From positions 1 to 41,709 of the forward strand of contig CAAGLL010000086.1 in NCBI GenBank assembly GCA_900770725.1: a stretch of DNA of 41,709 bases. Direction: 5' to 3'. The notes under the pieces are model-generated. The model saw nothing but the letters and a program-made list of their open reading frames with translations. It searched no databases and was not told the origin of the DNA. This DNA comes from an uncultured Succinivibrio sp. (lineage in GTDB: Bacteria; Pseudomonadota; Gammaproteobacteria; Enterobacterales; Succinivibrionaceae). Position 1 is the stretch's first letter; every line of letters begins with the position of its first letter. Position numbers and translations under genes: made by a program. Shown piece after piece: positions 28,545-37,737 of the stretch.

Positions 28545-29522
28545 TTAGAGCACCGCGCCCATCTCCTGGCGGATCACGGCGGCCGAGCCCTGGAGGCCGG
28601 CGAGCGGATCGGTCACGACGTAGACCGGGATCTTCTTGAGCATGTTGACGAAGCGGCCCTTGTCCTCGAAGCTCTTGCGGAAGGGCGACTTCACGAAGTA
28701 GTCGAGGAAGTGGATCACCACGCCGCCTGCGATGAACACGCCGCCGGTGGTGGCCATGCCCAGCGCCAGATCGCCGCCGAACGAGCCCATGATGTCGCAG
28801 AAGATATCGACGGCCTTGCGGCAGTCGGGATCAGGGGTTGCGGCGAAGGCGCCCTTGGTGACGTCGGCGGGGGTGAAGGACAGCGTGTCGCGGCCGTGCT
28901 CGGCGGCGATGGCGCCGCAGATGTTCACAAGGCCCGGGCCTGAGAGCAGGCGTTCGTAGGAGACGTGCCCGAAGCGCTTGCGCAGCGCCAGCAGGATCTT
29001 GTCCTGCTCGGGGTTTGCCGGGGCCATGTCGACGTGGCCGCCTTCGCCGGGGAGCGGGTACCATTTCTGCCCGATGTGGATGAGGTGCCCGACGCCCAAT
29101 CCGGTGCCGGCGCCATAGATGGCGGCGGGGCCGTTGAGGTCGCGCTCGCCGCCGCCGACCTTGATGAGCTTGCTGGGGGGCAGCACGGCGGCGGCCATGG
29201 ACATGGCGGTGAAGTCATTGACCACGAACAGGGTCTTGAGGCCGGTGTGGGCCTTCATCTCCTTGATGGAGAACTCCCAGGGGTTGTTCGTCATCTTGAC
29301 GTGGTCGCCTGAGATCGGGCAGGCGATCGCGATGCAGCCGACGTCGAAGGCCTGGCCGCATTCCTTCTTGAAGCGCAGGATCACCTGCTCGAGCGAGGGG
29401 TTGTCGACAGCGGAGTAGACGATGGGGGCGGAGAGCGTCCCATCGGCGAGGTTGACGAGCGCGAGCCTGGCGTTGGTTCCGCCGATGTCGCCTACGAGGG
29501 CGACTCCTTCAAGCTTGGTCAT
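28545..29522 (-). CDS. glk: glucokinase
   Basis: This 325-residue ROK-independent, proteobacterial-type glucokinase phosphorylates glucose with ATP. It has the N-terminal phosphate loop VGDIGGTNARLALV (about 10-23), NPWEFS, VVNDFTAMS with the catalytic aspartate, GAGTGLGVGH and LPGEGGHVDM. The length is close to that of E. coli Glk. I chose ATG 29522; the open frame runs further upstream, but the extra part is low-complexity and overlaps the next gene on the other strand. AAAAGGAT is about 12 bases upstream. A minus-strand TATAAT (29637-29632) is a plausible -10 box. Confidence 0.93.
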   Translation of the reverse strand: MTKLEGVALVGDIGGTNARLALVNLADGTLSAPIVYSAVDNPSLEQVILRFKKECGQAFDVGCIAIACPISGDHVKMTNNPWEFSIKEMKAHTGLKTLFVVNDFTAMSMAAAVLPPSKLIKVGGGERDLNGPAAIYGAGTGLGVGHLIHIGQKWYPLPGEGGHVDMAPANPEQDKILLALRKRFGHVSYERLLSGPGLVNICGAIAAEHGRDTLSFTPADVTKGAFAATPDPDCRKAVDIFCDIMGSFGGDLALGMATTGGVFIAGGVVIHFLDYFVKSPFRKSFEDKGRFVNMLKKIPVYVVTDPLAGLQGSAAVIRQEMGAVL

Positions 29523-29596
29523 TTGATTGGCGATCCTTTTTGTATTACTGATTGAGCCTTCCCTGAAAAACCATTCCCTGCCCAAGAAGGCCTGTA

Positions 29597-29620
29597 GCAC
29601 GCGGCGATCCCGCCGCGTGC
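29597..29620. repeat. 10-bp GC hairpin between glk and the secreted protein gene
   Basis: GCACGCGGCG and CGCCGCGTGC are perfect arms around ATCC. It lies in the divergent promoter region, so it may be a protein-binding palindrome or an RNA hairpin in the glk leader. Confidence 0.5.
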
Positions 29621-29744
29621 CGGGCAAGGTAATTATATTACAGCGCGCAAGACCCCTGTCCTGTGCCTGATGGCGGGGCGCGATCTGTGATCCAAGGCCG
29701 CCTGGCCCGTCAGAGCAGCGCCGGTGCTCTGTTAAGATCAAGCC

Positions 29745-30764
29745 ATGCAGAGATTTGTAAAAAAAGCGAGCGCAGTGTTGTTTTGCGCGCTCTCCTGCGC
29801 CCTGGCGCAGGAGGCCATGGCCGATTGCACGCCGGCTGCCGCGGCGTCGGCGCTTCCCAAGACCATCGAGCGCGGCAAGTGCTACGAGTACCAGGGCAGC
29901 GAGGCTGTCCCAAGCACGCTTGAAGTGCAGGGCAGGCTCACCGTCAAGGTCGGCGCAAGGCTTGAAATGGCCAATGGCGCGTCGCTCAAGGTAGGGCGCG
30001 GCGGCACCGTGACCTCGCGCGGCGCGGTGATCGTGGGCAAGGGGTCGAGCCTTGACATCGACAGCATGGGCACCTTTGAGAACTTGGGAGAGCTGCACCT
30101 GCGCGAGGACTCGCGCACCAGCGAGGGCCGCAGCGCCACGCTCAAGAGCTCGGGCAAGCTCGTGCTCTATCCAAACGCCACGGTCACGCTCTCGGACAAC
30201 AGCCTGCTCCTGATGCAGTCATCAACCACCGCCGACAACGCGGTCATAAGCTCCCAGGGCGGCAGGGTCGAGAACCGCGGGACGCTGCAGCTGAGCGCCG
30301 GCGCGCGCGTGCTCATCGCAAGGAACGGCAGCCTCTCAAACAGCGGCAGGCTCTCCTTAGGCGAGGGCAGCGGGGTTGAGATGTCAGGAAACTCCATGCT
30401 CTCAAACCGCCGCAACATCGACGTCGGAGGCACGGTCTCCTTTGGCGACACCGCAGCCTTCCAGAACTACGGGATCTTGAACGTCAGCCCCAGCGGGCTC
30501 ATGCAGTGGGACGGCGGGGCGAGCTTCAACAACCTGCACGCCGTGACGCTCCAAGGCTCGATGAAGTTCAAGGGCCACAGCGCCTGCGAGAACCACAATG
30601 GATTGAAGATCGCAGAAGGCGGCGTGCTCGAGATCGCCGACTCGGCCACGGCGGTCAACCGCGGCAGCATCTACAACTCAGGCACGCTGCTCAAGAGCGG
30701 GCAGGGCGTCTTCGACAACAAGAAGTTCTACTTCGACTCCAACGCACCCGCCCCGGGAAAGTGA
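29745..30764 (+). CDS. secreted beta-helix-like repeat protein of unknown function
   Basis: This 339-residue protein has a signal peptide at 1-27 (cleavage after AMA) and two early cysteines (DCTP, KCYEY). The rest is built of short repeats such as G-x-L-x-V-x-x-G-A-x-L-x-x, alternating with ENRGTL, SNSGRL, QNYGIL and VNRGSI. These look like rungs of a right-handed beta-helix, as in autotransporter or adhesin passengers. No beta-barrel or sortase motif is present. It ends 3 bases from the convergent TpsA gene, which also encodes a predicted beta-helix, so a shared surface role is possible. The function is unknown. Confidence 0.75.
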   Translation: MQRFVKKASAVLFCALSCALAQEAMADCTPAAAASALPKTIERGKCYEYQGSEAVPSTLEVQGRLTVKVGARLEMANGASLKVGRGGTVTSRGAVIVGKGSSLDIDSMGTFENLGELHLREDSRTSEGRSATLKSSGKLVLYPNATVTLSDNSLLLMQSSTTADNAVISSQGGRVENRGTLQLSAGARVLIARNGSLSNSGRLSLGEGSGVEMSGNSMLSNRRNIDVGGTVSFGDTAAFQNYGILNVSPSGLMQWDGGASFNNLHAVTLQGSMKFKGHSACENHNGLKIAEGGVLEIADSATAVNRGSIYNSGTLLKSGQGVFDNKKFYFDSNAPAPGK

Positions 30765-30767
30765 GGG

Positions 30768-32927
30768 CTACACCGCAGCCTTCTTGGAGCCTCCTGCAAG
30801 CGGATCGGGGGTGACGCTTGGGCCGAACAGCCCTGCGATGGCGCGCTGCGTGGTCGCGCGCGCCGAGGCTAGCAGGTCATGCGGCAAGGAAGGCACTCTC
30901 AGGCGCATCGTGTGCATCTTCTCGCGCTTCTTCATGTACTCCGAGAACTTGACCTCTGCTGTGATCACCTGGCACAAGCTCCCCTCGGAGCACTCCTCAA
31001 AGGCAAAGTTGCCAATCTCGATGTAGCCTCCCTCATCGTAAGACGCGCTGCCAGAGCCTCTTTGAGGCAGGCTTCCTGATGATCCTTTGCCTGAACTGCC
31101 GCCGCTTGCGCTGTCAGGATCGGTTCTCCCAGAGCCCCCTGCATCCTTGGACCCGCCGCCTTGGCCAGAGGATCCGCCATCTGAAGGATCCGACGGCACA
31201 GCAGGATCAGCAGGCTCGGCAGGCTTCGGATCAGGCGTTGCAGGCGTCGTAGGCTCGGAAGGATCGGGCTCAGGCGCGGCCTTGGGCACGAACGCGAGCG
31301 CAAGCCCGCTTGAGGAGAGCGACTTCCCGCCGTTCTTGTCCGTGTTCCTGAACATGAGGCTGCGCAGGTTTGAGCGCTTTGGCGTGAGCGAGAAGGCATA
31401 GGCCCCGCTTTCAACCGGAGTGCTCTCAAGCGAGATGGTGAACCACGACGAGGGCTCGAAGGCCTCTGACCTGATGAGGGAACCGTAGTCAGGCGCCCCG
31501 GTGTCTTCGTCCAGCGTGAAGTTCTTGACCTCGAAGACATCGTGGAAGCGCAGATCGGTCCAAAGTCCTCCTTCGTCTGCAAACTGCGCCTTGGCCTCAT
31601 CTCCAAGCGTGCCGTAAGCCTCGTCCATCGACGCGGGAAGCGACAGGCTGCCGCTGTTCATCCCCACGGCGTTGAACGCGCTGTTATCTGAAAGCGCGGC
31701 AAACGAGAGCCCTGTGGCCTTGATGGAGCCTGAGTTGCGGCCTGCGATCGCCCCGACGTCCGCCATGCCGCTTGCGGCGAGATCCTTTAGGGAGCTGTCC
31801 GCCACCACGGAGCTGTCCTTGATGAGGACGCTCTCTGACATGGTGCCGGCCAGGCCGCCTGCCGCGCGGTTTGCCGCCTCGCGGGTGAACGACACCGACG
31901 AGTTGCGGATCTCGACCGACTCGAAGGCGCCGCCCCTCACCGAGCCCGCGACGACGCCTGCGGAGGAGCCGGCGCCGCCTGATGACTTAACCGAGCCCTC
32001 GACGCGCAGGTTACGGAAGGTGGCGTTGGCGGTGCTTGCAAAGAACCCTGACTGCACCTCCTGCGTATTGCGGGGATCCTCAAGCGCGAAGCTCACGGTG
32101 CTGAAGGTGCCGTCGAGGCTGCCCTTGAACTCCTGCCCGCCTGCAAGCGGCGAGCTGATGGTTCCGAGATCGATGTCGTTGGTGATGAAGTAGTCGCCAG
32201 TGCTTCCGATCCCCTGGAGCTCGGAGGCGGTTGAGATCGGGGTCTGCCCCAGGTGGGATACGTACTCTCCTTCCCCAAGCCCGTAGTCGCGCTCGATGTC
32301 GGTCGATGCCGGGCCGCCGATGTCGATGCGGTGCATCGAGCTCTTGAGCCTTACTGCCTCGCTGTTGCGGTTGTTGAGCACATCGCCAGCCCTTGTTTCA
32401 AGCTTGGAGAGGTCGCGGATGACGATCTGCCCGCCCTCGACGCTGAGGTTGTTGGCTTTGATGCAGCCAAGCAGGTTGACGCGACCTATGCCGTCTGCAG
32501 TTGAGGCAGGGAGCACGCCCTTGCTGCTGAAGGCCTCGAGAGCGTCATCGCCGATCGGCGCCGTGGAAAGCCCGAGCCTTGGAGCGTCGATTATCGAGTT
32601 CACACCAGTTGTGATCCCGGCTGGATTGACGATGTAGAGATTCCCGTAACCATAAACTTCGCCGTTAATCGTGCTTGGCTTGCCGCCGGTGACGAGGTTC
32701 AGGTAGTTGTTTGCGTCAAAGAACACTCGGGCGTCATCGGACACGTTAAACGTATTCCATTTGAGGACGTTGTTCTTTTCATTCGAAAGAATAGTCAGTG
32801 TCTTTTCACCTTGTACGACGGATGCTGCATCAGGCTTCGACTGGAGCGAGGGCAGTTCCACCGCGCAGGAGGCGGCCGAGGCGAGCGCGGATAAGACCGC
32901 GAGGCTGAGCTTGGTTTTAGTGTTCAT
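30768..32927 (-). CDS. TpsA-type secreted exoprotein (filamentous haemagglutinin N-terminal domain)
   Basis: This 719-residue exoprotein of two-partner secretion has a signal peptide at 1-22, a TPS domain (about 23-200) with WNTFNV (57-62) and the NPAGI motif (101-105), then GLUG-like beta-helix repeats (about 300-440). After that come a DP/SG-rich linker (about 560-640: PEPDPSEPTTPATPDPKPA) and a C-terminal segment with two cysteines. It is much shorter than classical haemagglutinins. Its partner TpsB lies 13 bases upstream in the same operon. GAGGA lies 8 bases before ATG 32927. The role (adhesin, cytolysin or other) cannot be told. Confidence 0.85.
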   Translation of the reverse strand: MNTKTKLSLAVLSALASAASCAVELPSLQSKPDAASVVQGEKTLTILSNEKNNVLKWNTFNVSDDARVFFDANNYLNLVTGGKPSTINGEVYGYGNLYIVNPAGITTGVNSIIDAPRLGLSTAPIGDDALEAFSSKGVLPASTADGIGRVNLLGCIKANNLSVEGGQIVIRDLSKLETRAGDVLNNRNSEAVRLKSSMHRIDIGGPASTDIERDYGLGEGEYVSHLGQTPISTASELQGIGSTGDYFITNDIDLGTISSPLAGGQEFKGSLDGTFSTVSFALEDPRNTQEVQSGFFASTANATFRNLRVEGSVKSSGGAGSSAGVVAGSVRGGAFESVEIRNSSVSFTREAANRAAGGLAGTMSESVLIKDSSVVADSSLKDLAASGMADVGAIAGRNSGSIKATGLSFAALSDNSAFNAVGMNSGSLSLPASMDEAYGTLGDEAKAQFADEGGLWTDLRFHDVFEVKNFTLDEDTGAPDYGSLIRSEAFEPSSWFTISLESTPVESGAYAFSLTPKRSNLRSLMFRNTDKNGGKSLSSSGLALAFVPKAAPEPDPSEPTTPATPDPKPAEPADPAVPSDPSDGGSSGQGGGSKDAGGSGRTDPDSASGGSSGKGSSGSLPQRGSGSASYDEGGYIEIGNFAFEECSEGSLCQVITAEVKFSEYMKKREKMHTMRLRVPSLPHDLLASARATTQRAIAGLFGPSVTPDPLAGGSKKAAV

Positions 32928-32940
32928 TGGTTGGTTCCTC

Positions 32941-34413
32941 TCAGGAGCGGCCGTAGCCGAAGGAGATCAAGAGCGAGGCCTTGTCGTCGTAATCGTTTGA
33001 CGATCTGCCCGAGGCGAGGTCCGCCTCCAGGAAGAATCCGGCCCCCTCGGCGGTGAGCCTCAGCCCTAAGGCGCTGAGCGTGGCCGAGTCGCCGCCTTTT
33101 GACGAGGTGTGCGCGACGTCGATGTGGGGCCCGGCGAGCAGGCCCTCTGAGATCGAGTAGGGCAGGCTCAGCGATGCGAACATGCCGCAGTCGCCGGAGC
33201 TTGACTGGCGGATGGAGGAGACGCGCCCGGGGCCGCCGCCCTTGAACCTCAGCGAGCCTTCGAGGCTGTCAGGCGAGTACTGCGCGGCAAAGTCACCGCG
33301 CACCGAGGCGTCCTTGGACAGCGGGGCGCTGGCCGTGCCCGATGCTGTGTAGGTCGAGAAGCTCCCGCACTGGCCGATGGAGTACTCGTCGCGGCACTTG
33401 ATGCTGCCAAAGCGCGCCTCGAAAGTCCCCCAGGCGGTGAAGCCATTGGAGCGGAAGGCCGCGTCGGCTCCTATGGCGCCTGAGGTCTCGTTCTTTTTAA
33501 ACTCGATGCCGAAGGCCTCAAGCTTGTCCCTGAGGTCGCGCCACCTTCCCTCGCCGCGCACTGAGACCTTGGCGCTCTGGCTGCGGTAGACGGGCTCTGA
33601 GGCAAAAGCCGAGGCTGTTACCGCATAGCCCTTGGCGCCCAAGTCCTCGTACTCCTCGGAGAGTTCATACGAGGTCCCTGAAAGCCCCAGGCCCAGCACG
33701 GTTGGGTGGGCGTTGACTGGGATGGAGTAGGAGAGCGCCGCGTCGGCCTGCTTGCCGTTTGAGAGCGCGGCGAGGAAGGAGAGCGTGTCGGCGTTGCGCG
33801 TGAGGTTGCGCACCGCCCCCGAGATCCCTCCGCGCCAGATCCCCGAGGCCTTGGTTCCGTAGTTGTCGATGAAGATCCGAAAAGGGATCTTGCGGCGGGG
33901 GCGGGCGATGACGTTGAGGTCGTGGCTGTCTCCTGATTTGCCGCGGCTGTACCAGGCCTCCGGCGTGAAGATCCCCAAGTCCCGGAGCCTTAGGAGCTGC
34001 GACTCGAGCGCGTCGCGGCTTGCAGCCTTGCCCGCAGCCTCGCGCAGCGGCCCCAGGAGCCTCTTTGAGGCGGCCTGGCTTAAGCCTGAGTGGTTCTCGA
34101 TGACCACGCGCCCGGTCTTGGGGGCGAGCACCGTAACCTGGATCACCCCGCCTTGGGCGACCTGCTCTGGGATGTAGGCCTGGGATGAAGGGTATCCGCC
34201 CTCGCGGTAGCAGCGGGATATCTCATCTAGGATCTGCTGGAGCAGCTTGGCGTCGATCTCGCGCCCTATGTAGGGCCTCAGGGCCTCCTCGACGCCTTTC
34301 TTCTCAAGCTGCGCATCGGAAGTGATGCTCACGCCGCCAAGCGGCACCGCGCCTGGCGCGCCCGGCGCGGCTATGAGTGCCGCGGCCAGAAGGGTGATGG
34401 TTCTTCGTTGCAT
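32941..34413 (-). CDS. TpsB-type outer-membrane translocator (POTRA and beta-barrel)
   Basis: This 490-residue protein of the Omp85/FhaC-ShlB family exports the adjacent TpsA protein across the outer membrane. It has a signal peptide at 1-22, a POTRA region (about 25-170: GVEEALRPYIGREI, ISRCYREGGYPSSQAYIPEQ) and a 16-stranded barrel from about 190 (FRIFIDNYGTKASGIWR matches the conserved DNxG strand). The usual VRG tip of loop 6 is not obvious; GGGPGRVSSIR takes a similar place. ATG 34413 has GAGG 5 bases upstream. It is the first gene of the operon. Confidence 0.87.
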   Translation of the reverse strand: MQRRTITLLAAALIAAPGAPGAVPLGGVSITSDAQLEKKGVEEALRPYIGREIDAKLLQQILDEISRCYREGGYPSSQAYIPEQVAQGGVIQVTVLAPKTGRVVIENHSGLSQAASKRLLGPLREAAGKAASRDALESQLLRLRDLGIFTPEAWYSRGKSGDSHDLNVIARPRRKIPFRIFIDNYGTKASGIWRGGISGAVRNLTRNADTLSFLAALSNGKQADAALSYSIPVNAHPTVLGLGLSGTSYELSEEYEDLGAKGYAVTASAFASEPVYRSQSAKVSVRGEGRWRDLRDKLEAFGIEFKKNETSGAIGADAAFRSNGFTAWGTFEARFGSIKCRDEYSIGQCGSFSTYTASGTASAPLSKDASVRGDFAAQYSPDSLEGSLRFKGGGPGRVSSIRQSSSGDCGMFASLSLPYSISEGLLAGPHIDVAHTSSKGGDSATLSALGLRLTAEGAGFFLEADLASGRSSNDYDDKASLLISFGYGRS

Positions 34414-34648
34414 GTTTGCCTCGCTATGGATTACCGGGGCATTGTGACAGCGCAGGAAAAAGCGTTCTGCAGGGAAAGCTCGCAGCGCAGAAAGGAGCAT
34501 TCCCAAGCCGTTTTAGGGCGCATTCAGCTCAAGTGAGGGCGCATTTGCAGGCAATTTCTGGAAAAAAGTCATAAAACTATCGGCAGGGCAGATGCCACGC
34601 CCTTATGCATCAACCGATCGAGCAAGTGGAATGCTTTGCATTAATGCG

Positions 34649-34677
34649 CAAATGGCGCGGGTTGCCCGCGCCATTTG
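34649..34677 (-). terminator. 13-bp hairpin after the small membrane protein gene
   Basis: CAAATGGCGCGGG and CCCGCGCCATTTG are perfect arms around a TTG loop, 19 bases past the stop. A T run is absent, but AT-rich sequence follows on the minus strand. Confidence 0.6.
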
Positions 34678-34695
34678 AGGAGTGAAGAGGCGAGC

Positions 34696-35070
34696 CTATG
34701 AGAACTCGCGCAGCGCCCTGATGGTGTCCTTGATGAAGATCACGAGGCAGGCGAGCAGCAGGAAGTAGCGGAACAGGTTGTAGACGGCGACCGCGTGGAT
34801 GATGCGCGGATCGCCTTCAGGCAGGATGAGCGAGCGCTCGGCGTAGAAGGCCCAGCAGGAGAGCGCGAGCGAGAGCACGAAAGTCGCCTGGAAGAAGTGC
34901 TTGGTGCGGATCTTGACGACTCCGCAGATGATCAGGACCGCTGATGCGATGGCCAGTGCGACCGCCCGCGATGCGCCAAGCGGGATCTTCGCGTAGCCGT
35001 GCATCGCCATGAGCCACAGCGCGATGAAGCAGGCTGCAGCAAGAACAAGCGCATTGACAGGTGATTTCAC
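34696..35070 (-). CDS. small inner-membrane protein of unknown function
   Basis: This 124-residue protein has four predicted membrane helices (about 6-25, 35-53, 60-78 and 95-115). The start is GTG 35070, with GGAGG 5 bases upstream. No family is recognised. It stands alone between the TpsB gene and a tRNA gene, with a strong hairpin after it. Confidence 0.65.
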   Translation of the reverse strand: MKSPVNALVLAAACFIALWLMAMHGYAKIPLGASRAVALAIASAVLIICGVVKIRTKHFFQATFVLSLALSCWAFYAERSLILPEGDPRIIHAVAVYNLFRYFLLLACLVIFIKDTIRALREFS

Positions 35071-35151
35071 GATGGCCTCCGCTAACGGCTTTGTCGAATG
35101 TTTTCATGATCGTACCAATCTGCGGCGGTTTTTGTTAGAATTGGCGCCGTT

Positions 35152-35227
35152 GCTGGAATAGCTCAGTCGGTAGAGCACCTGATTCGTAACCAGGGGGTCG
35201 CAGGTTCGATTCCTGTTTCCAGCACCA
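35152..35227 (+). tRNA. tRNA-Thr (anticodon CGT)
   Basis: A 76-base cloverleaf with an encoded CCA end. The acceptor arms GCTGGAA and TTCCAGC pair fully, the D stem is GCTC/GAGC, and the T arm has GGTTCGATTCC. The loop TTCGTAA gives anticodon CGT (35185-35187). The anticodon stem has one mismatch, A31-C39 (35182 and 35190), next to the loop. It reads the threonine codon ACG. Confidence 0.95.
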
Positions 35228-35348
35228 CTTCATTGATTTTTCTAATAAAATCTTCCAAAATTCCCCCGATCGCCAACAGAATAAGGCTAGATGCAGTCTT
35301 CACACCTGTTTAAGGCTGCCTGCATCATTTTGCCCAAAAGAACAGCCT

Positions 35349-36659
35349 TCACCCTTCAAGCAGCCAGTCGATGAGGTTTAGGGATTTGATCCCCTCGTAT
35401 GAGGACTCAAGGCCCGGGTTGGGCGACAGGATGATCTTCTCGTAGTTGTCGCGGATCCTCTGGAGCGGCGCAAGCTCGCGCCTGCGTACTTCCTCGCTTC
35501 CCATCGTCTCGGTCACCTGCACGTACAGACGCTCTTGCGCGCTCGTTGCGATGAAGTCGATCTCCTGATCCCCGATCTTGCCTACGGCGACATCGTAGCC
35601 GCGGCGCAGCAGCTCAAAGTAGACGATGTTCTCGAGCACGTGCCCGGTGTCGCGGTTGCGGAAGCCTAGGATGCAGTTCCTGAGCCCGATGTCGGCGATG
35701 TAGTACTTGGAGAGCGTGCGCAGGAACTCCTTCCCCTTGATGTCAAAGCGCTTTATTTCATAGAAAAGGCACGCCTCCTTGAGCGCTGAGAGGTAGGACA
35801 AGGTCGTGTGAGCCCCTGGGATCCTCTTGCTGCTTGAAAGCAGCCCCTCGTCTGAGAGCGTGTTGCCGATCGACGATGCCGACACGCTGCTGCCGATGTT
35901 GTCGGCGAGGAAGGCCACGATCTTCTCAAGGAGGATCGGGTCTGAGATCTGCTTTTGCCCGCGCAGGTTCTCGCGCTCGACTATGTCCTTCAAGACCACC
36001 GACGAGCAGATGCCATCGAGCACGTCCATGGCAAAAGCGAGATCAAAGCCCAGCTCCACGATCCCGGGCATTCCGCCAAAGCGCAGGTAGGCGTCAAACA
36101 GCTCGCGCGGATCATGGCGCAAGCCGTCAGGCCCGACAGCGGTTTTGCGGGTAACCCCCAGGCTGTTCTCTTCCTGCACTTCAAAACCGTGGAATGACAG
36201 GAACTCGGAGAACGACAGGGGCAGCATCTTGATCTCGACGCACCTTCCGGAGAGGGCGGTCGCGTACTCCGAGGAGAGCATCCTCGAGTTCGACCCTGTT
36301 ATGTAGATGTCGCAGTCAAGGTCCACGCGGAAGGCATTGACCGCGCGCTCCCAGCCTTCGACGTGCTGCAGCTCGTCGAAGAACAGGTACGTCCGCTTGC
36401 CCTTGGCCACGTGGTCCTTCACGTACCTGTAGAAGGACTCGCAATCGAGGCTCATGAAGTCGTGCGACTCGAAGTTCATGTGCAGGATCTGCTCATCCCC
36501 GATCCCGCTTTGCCTCAGGTGCCTCATCATCAGCTCGAGCAGGCTCGACTTGCCGCAGCGGCGGATGCCGGTCACGACCTTTACCGGATCGGTGTCCTGG
36601 AGCGCGGTAAGCTTTCCAAGGTACGCATCGCGGCTTTTGAGTTCATGCGCGGCATTCAT
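35349..36659 (-). CDS. AAA ATPase with DUF4143 domain
   Basis: This 436-residue protein has an N-terminal AAA_14 ATPase: Walker A GIRRCGKSS (31-39), Walker B TYLFFDELQ (about 88-97) and a sensor-like ITGSNSRML. A C-terminal DUF4143 domain, related to PD-(D/E)XK nucleases, carries the EIDFIA motif. These proteins are common and often strain-variable; their role is unclear. ATG 36659 has GGAG 7 bases upstream; six extra codons would be read from 36677. The AT-rich region upstream holds its promoter. Confidence 0.85.
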   Translation of the reverse strand: MNAAHELKSRDAYLGKLTALQDTDPVKVVTGIRRCGKSSLLELMMRHLRQSGIGDEQILHMNFESHDFMSLDCESFYRYVKDHVAKGKRTYLFFDELQHVEGWERAVNAFRVDLDCDIYITGSNSRMLSSEYATALSGRCVEIKMLPLSFSEFLSFHGFEVQEENSLGVTRKTAVGPDGLRHDPRELFDAYLRFGGMPGIVELGFDLAFAMDVLDGICSSVVLKDIVERENLRGQKQISDPILLEKIVAFLADNIGSSVSASSIGNTLSDEGLLSSSKRIPGAHTTLSYLSALKEACLFYEIKRFDIKGKEFLRTLSKYYIADIGLRNCILGFRNRDTGHVLENIVYFELLRRGYDVAVGKIGDQEIDFIATSAQERLYVQVTETMGSEEVRRRELAPLQRIRDNYEKIILSPNPGLESSYEGIKSLNLIDWLLEG

Positions 36660-36957
36660 GGGCGGTCTCCTGCACATTTATGTCTTTCGATAGCAGAATT
36701 ATCACTTTCAATAAAGTTTATGCATTAAACAGCATAAATCCAATTGAAAACGATAATTTGTGCATAGGATTACATCAGTATTCGATAATTCCCAGCTCAA
36801 TTCAACTAGGAAGACACTAGTGTGTCACTGCGCCTTTGCCCGGATGGGCGCAAAGCGGCTCTCGATTTCAATGATGCTTTGAATGAAAACAGGCTGGGCT
36901 TCGTGCCGCCAATGGCACCAAGCCCAGCCTGCGTGACGGTAGCCCTGCTGCTACAGT
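36660..36957. promoter_or_regulatory. gap upstream of the AAA ATPase gene
   Basis: The part next to the ATPase gene is AT-rich and contains an inverted repeat TTTATGC/GCATAAA (36717-36723 with 36732-36738). GACAC/GTGTC (36813-36826) is a small palindrome. A 12-bp stem (36890-36901 with 36920-36931) with an inner GTGCC/GGCAC pair lies just past the otnI stop and probably ends that operon. No gene is seen. Confidence 0.45.
36890..36931 (-). terminator. long hairpin after otnI
   Basis: CAGGCTGGGCTT pairs with AAGCCCAGCCTG and encloses a second stem GTGCC/GGCAC (36903-36907 with 36914-36918). It lies about 27 bases beyond the otnI stop and is the likely 3' end of the otn transcript. Confidence 0.6.
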
Positions 36958-37737
36958 TCAGCCAAGAAAAGCCTTCATCCAGCCCAATCCGTCCTCGGTC
37001 TTGCCGCGCGGGTTGTACTCGCAGCCTATCCAGCCCTTGTAGCCGCAGTCATCGAGCAGCTTGAAGATGTACGGGTAGTTGATCTCGCCCTCGTCAGGCT
37101 CGTGCCTGCCAGGGGCCGAGGCTATCTGCACGTGGGCGTAGGCGCCCTTGTAATCCTTGATGAGGCGCGAGAGGTTCCCGTCGACCATCTGCGCATGGAA
37201 GATGTCAAGCTGCGTGAAGACGTTGTCCATCCCGATCGCCGCGCGCACGGCCATGGACTCGTACTGGCTCTTGTAGAGGTAGCGCTGCTTGACCTCGGGG
37301 CATAAAGCCTCGAGCGTGAGGCTGATGCCGTACTTCTGGGCGCGCGCGGCGGCCTTCCTCGCGTTTGCGATGAAGGTCTGCAGGAAGAGCTCGCGCTCCT
37401 CCTGCGCGGGCACGACGCCTGCCATGACGTGGACGAGCTTGCAGCCAAGCTTTGAGGCGTACTCAAGCGACTCCTCAAAGCCGTCCTGGAACTCCCTCTC
37501 GCGCCCGGGCAGGGCGGCGATGCCCCATTCGCCCCTGGCCACATCGCCCGGGCGCGTGTTGAAGAGCGCCAGCTCAAGCCTGCCGCCTAAGGCGTCCTTG
37601 AGATCCTCAATGGAGTAGTCGTAGGGCCAGAGGAACTCCACGGCCTTGAAGCCGCAGTCAGCTGCGGCGGAGAAGCGCTCGAGGAAGGGCCTCTCCTTGA
37701 ACATCATCGAAAGGTTGGCTGCAAATTTCGGCATCAT
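36958..37737 (-). CDS. otnI: 2-oxo-tetronate isomerase (OtnI/Hyi family)
   Basis: This 259-residue TIM-barrel sugar-acid isomerase of the hydroxypyruvate isomerase family converts 2-oxo-tetronate to 3-oxo-tetronate in D-erythronate/D-threonate breakdown. Typical blocks are ANLSMMFKERPFLERF, VEFLWPYDY, LTLEALCP and GCEYNPRG. The start overlaps the otnC stop by four bases (ATGA); GGAG lies 5 bases upstream. It is the last gene of the otnK-otnC-otnI operon. Confidence 0.87.
   Translation of the reverse strand: MMPKFAANLSMMFKERPFLERFSAAADCGFKAVEFLWPYDYSIEDLKDALGGRLELALFNTRPGDVARGEWGIAALPGREREFQDGFEESLEYASKLGCKLVHVMAGVVPAQEERELFLQTFIANARKAAARAQKYGISLTLEALCPEVKQRYLYKSQYESMAVRAAIGMDNVFTQLDIFHAQMVDGNLSRLIKDYKGAYAHVQIASAPGRHEPDEGEINYPYIFKLLDDCGYKGWIGCEYNPRGKTEDGLGWMKAFLG

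Noticed and set aside
29523..30098. N-terminal extension of glucokinase
   Set aside because: The extra residues are not glucokinase-like and run antisense through the secreted repeat protein gene; length without them matches the family.
35152..35227. tRNA-Thr as an integration site of a genomic island
   Set aside because: No duplicate of the tRNA 3' end was noticed elsewhere in the window, and no integrase lies next to it.
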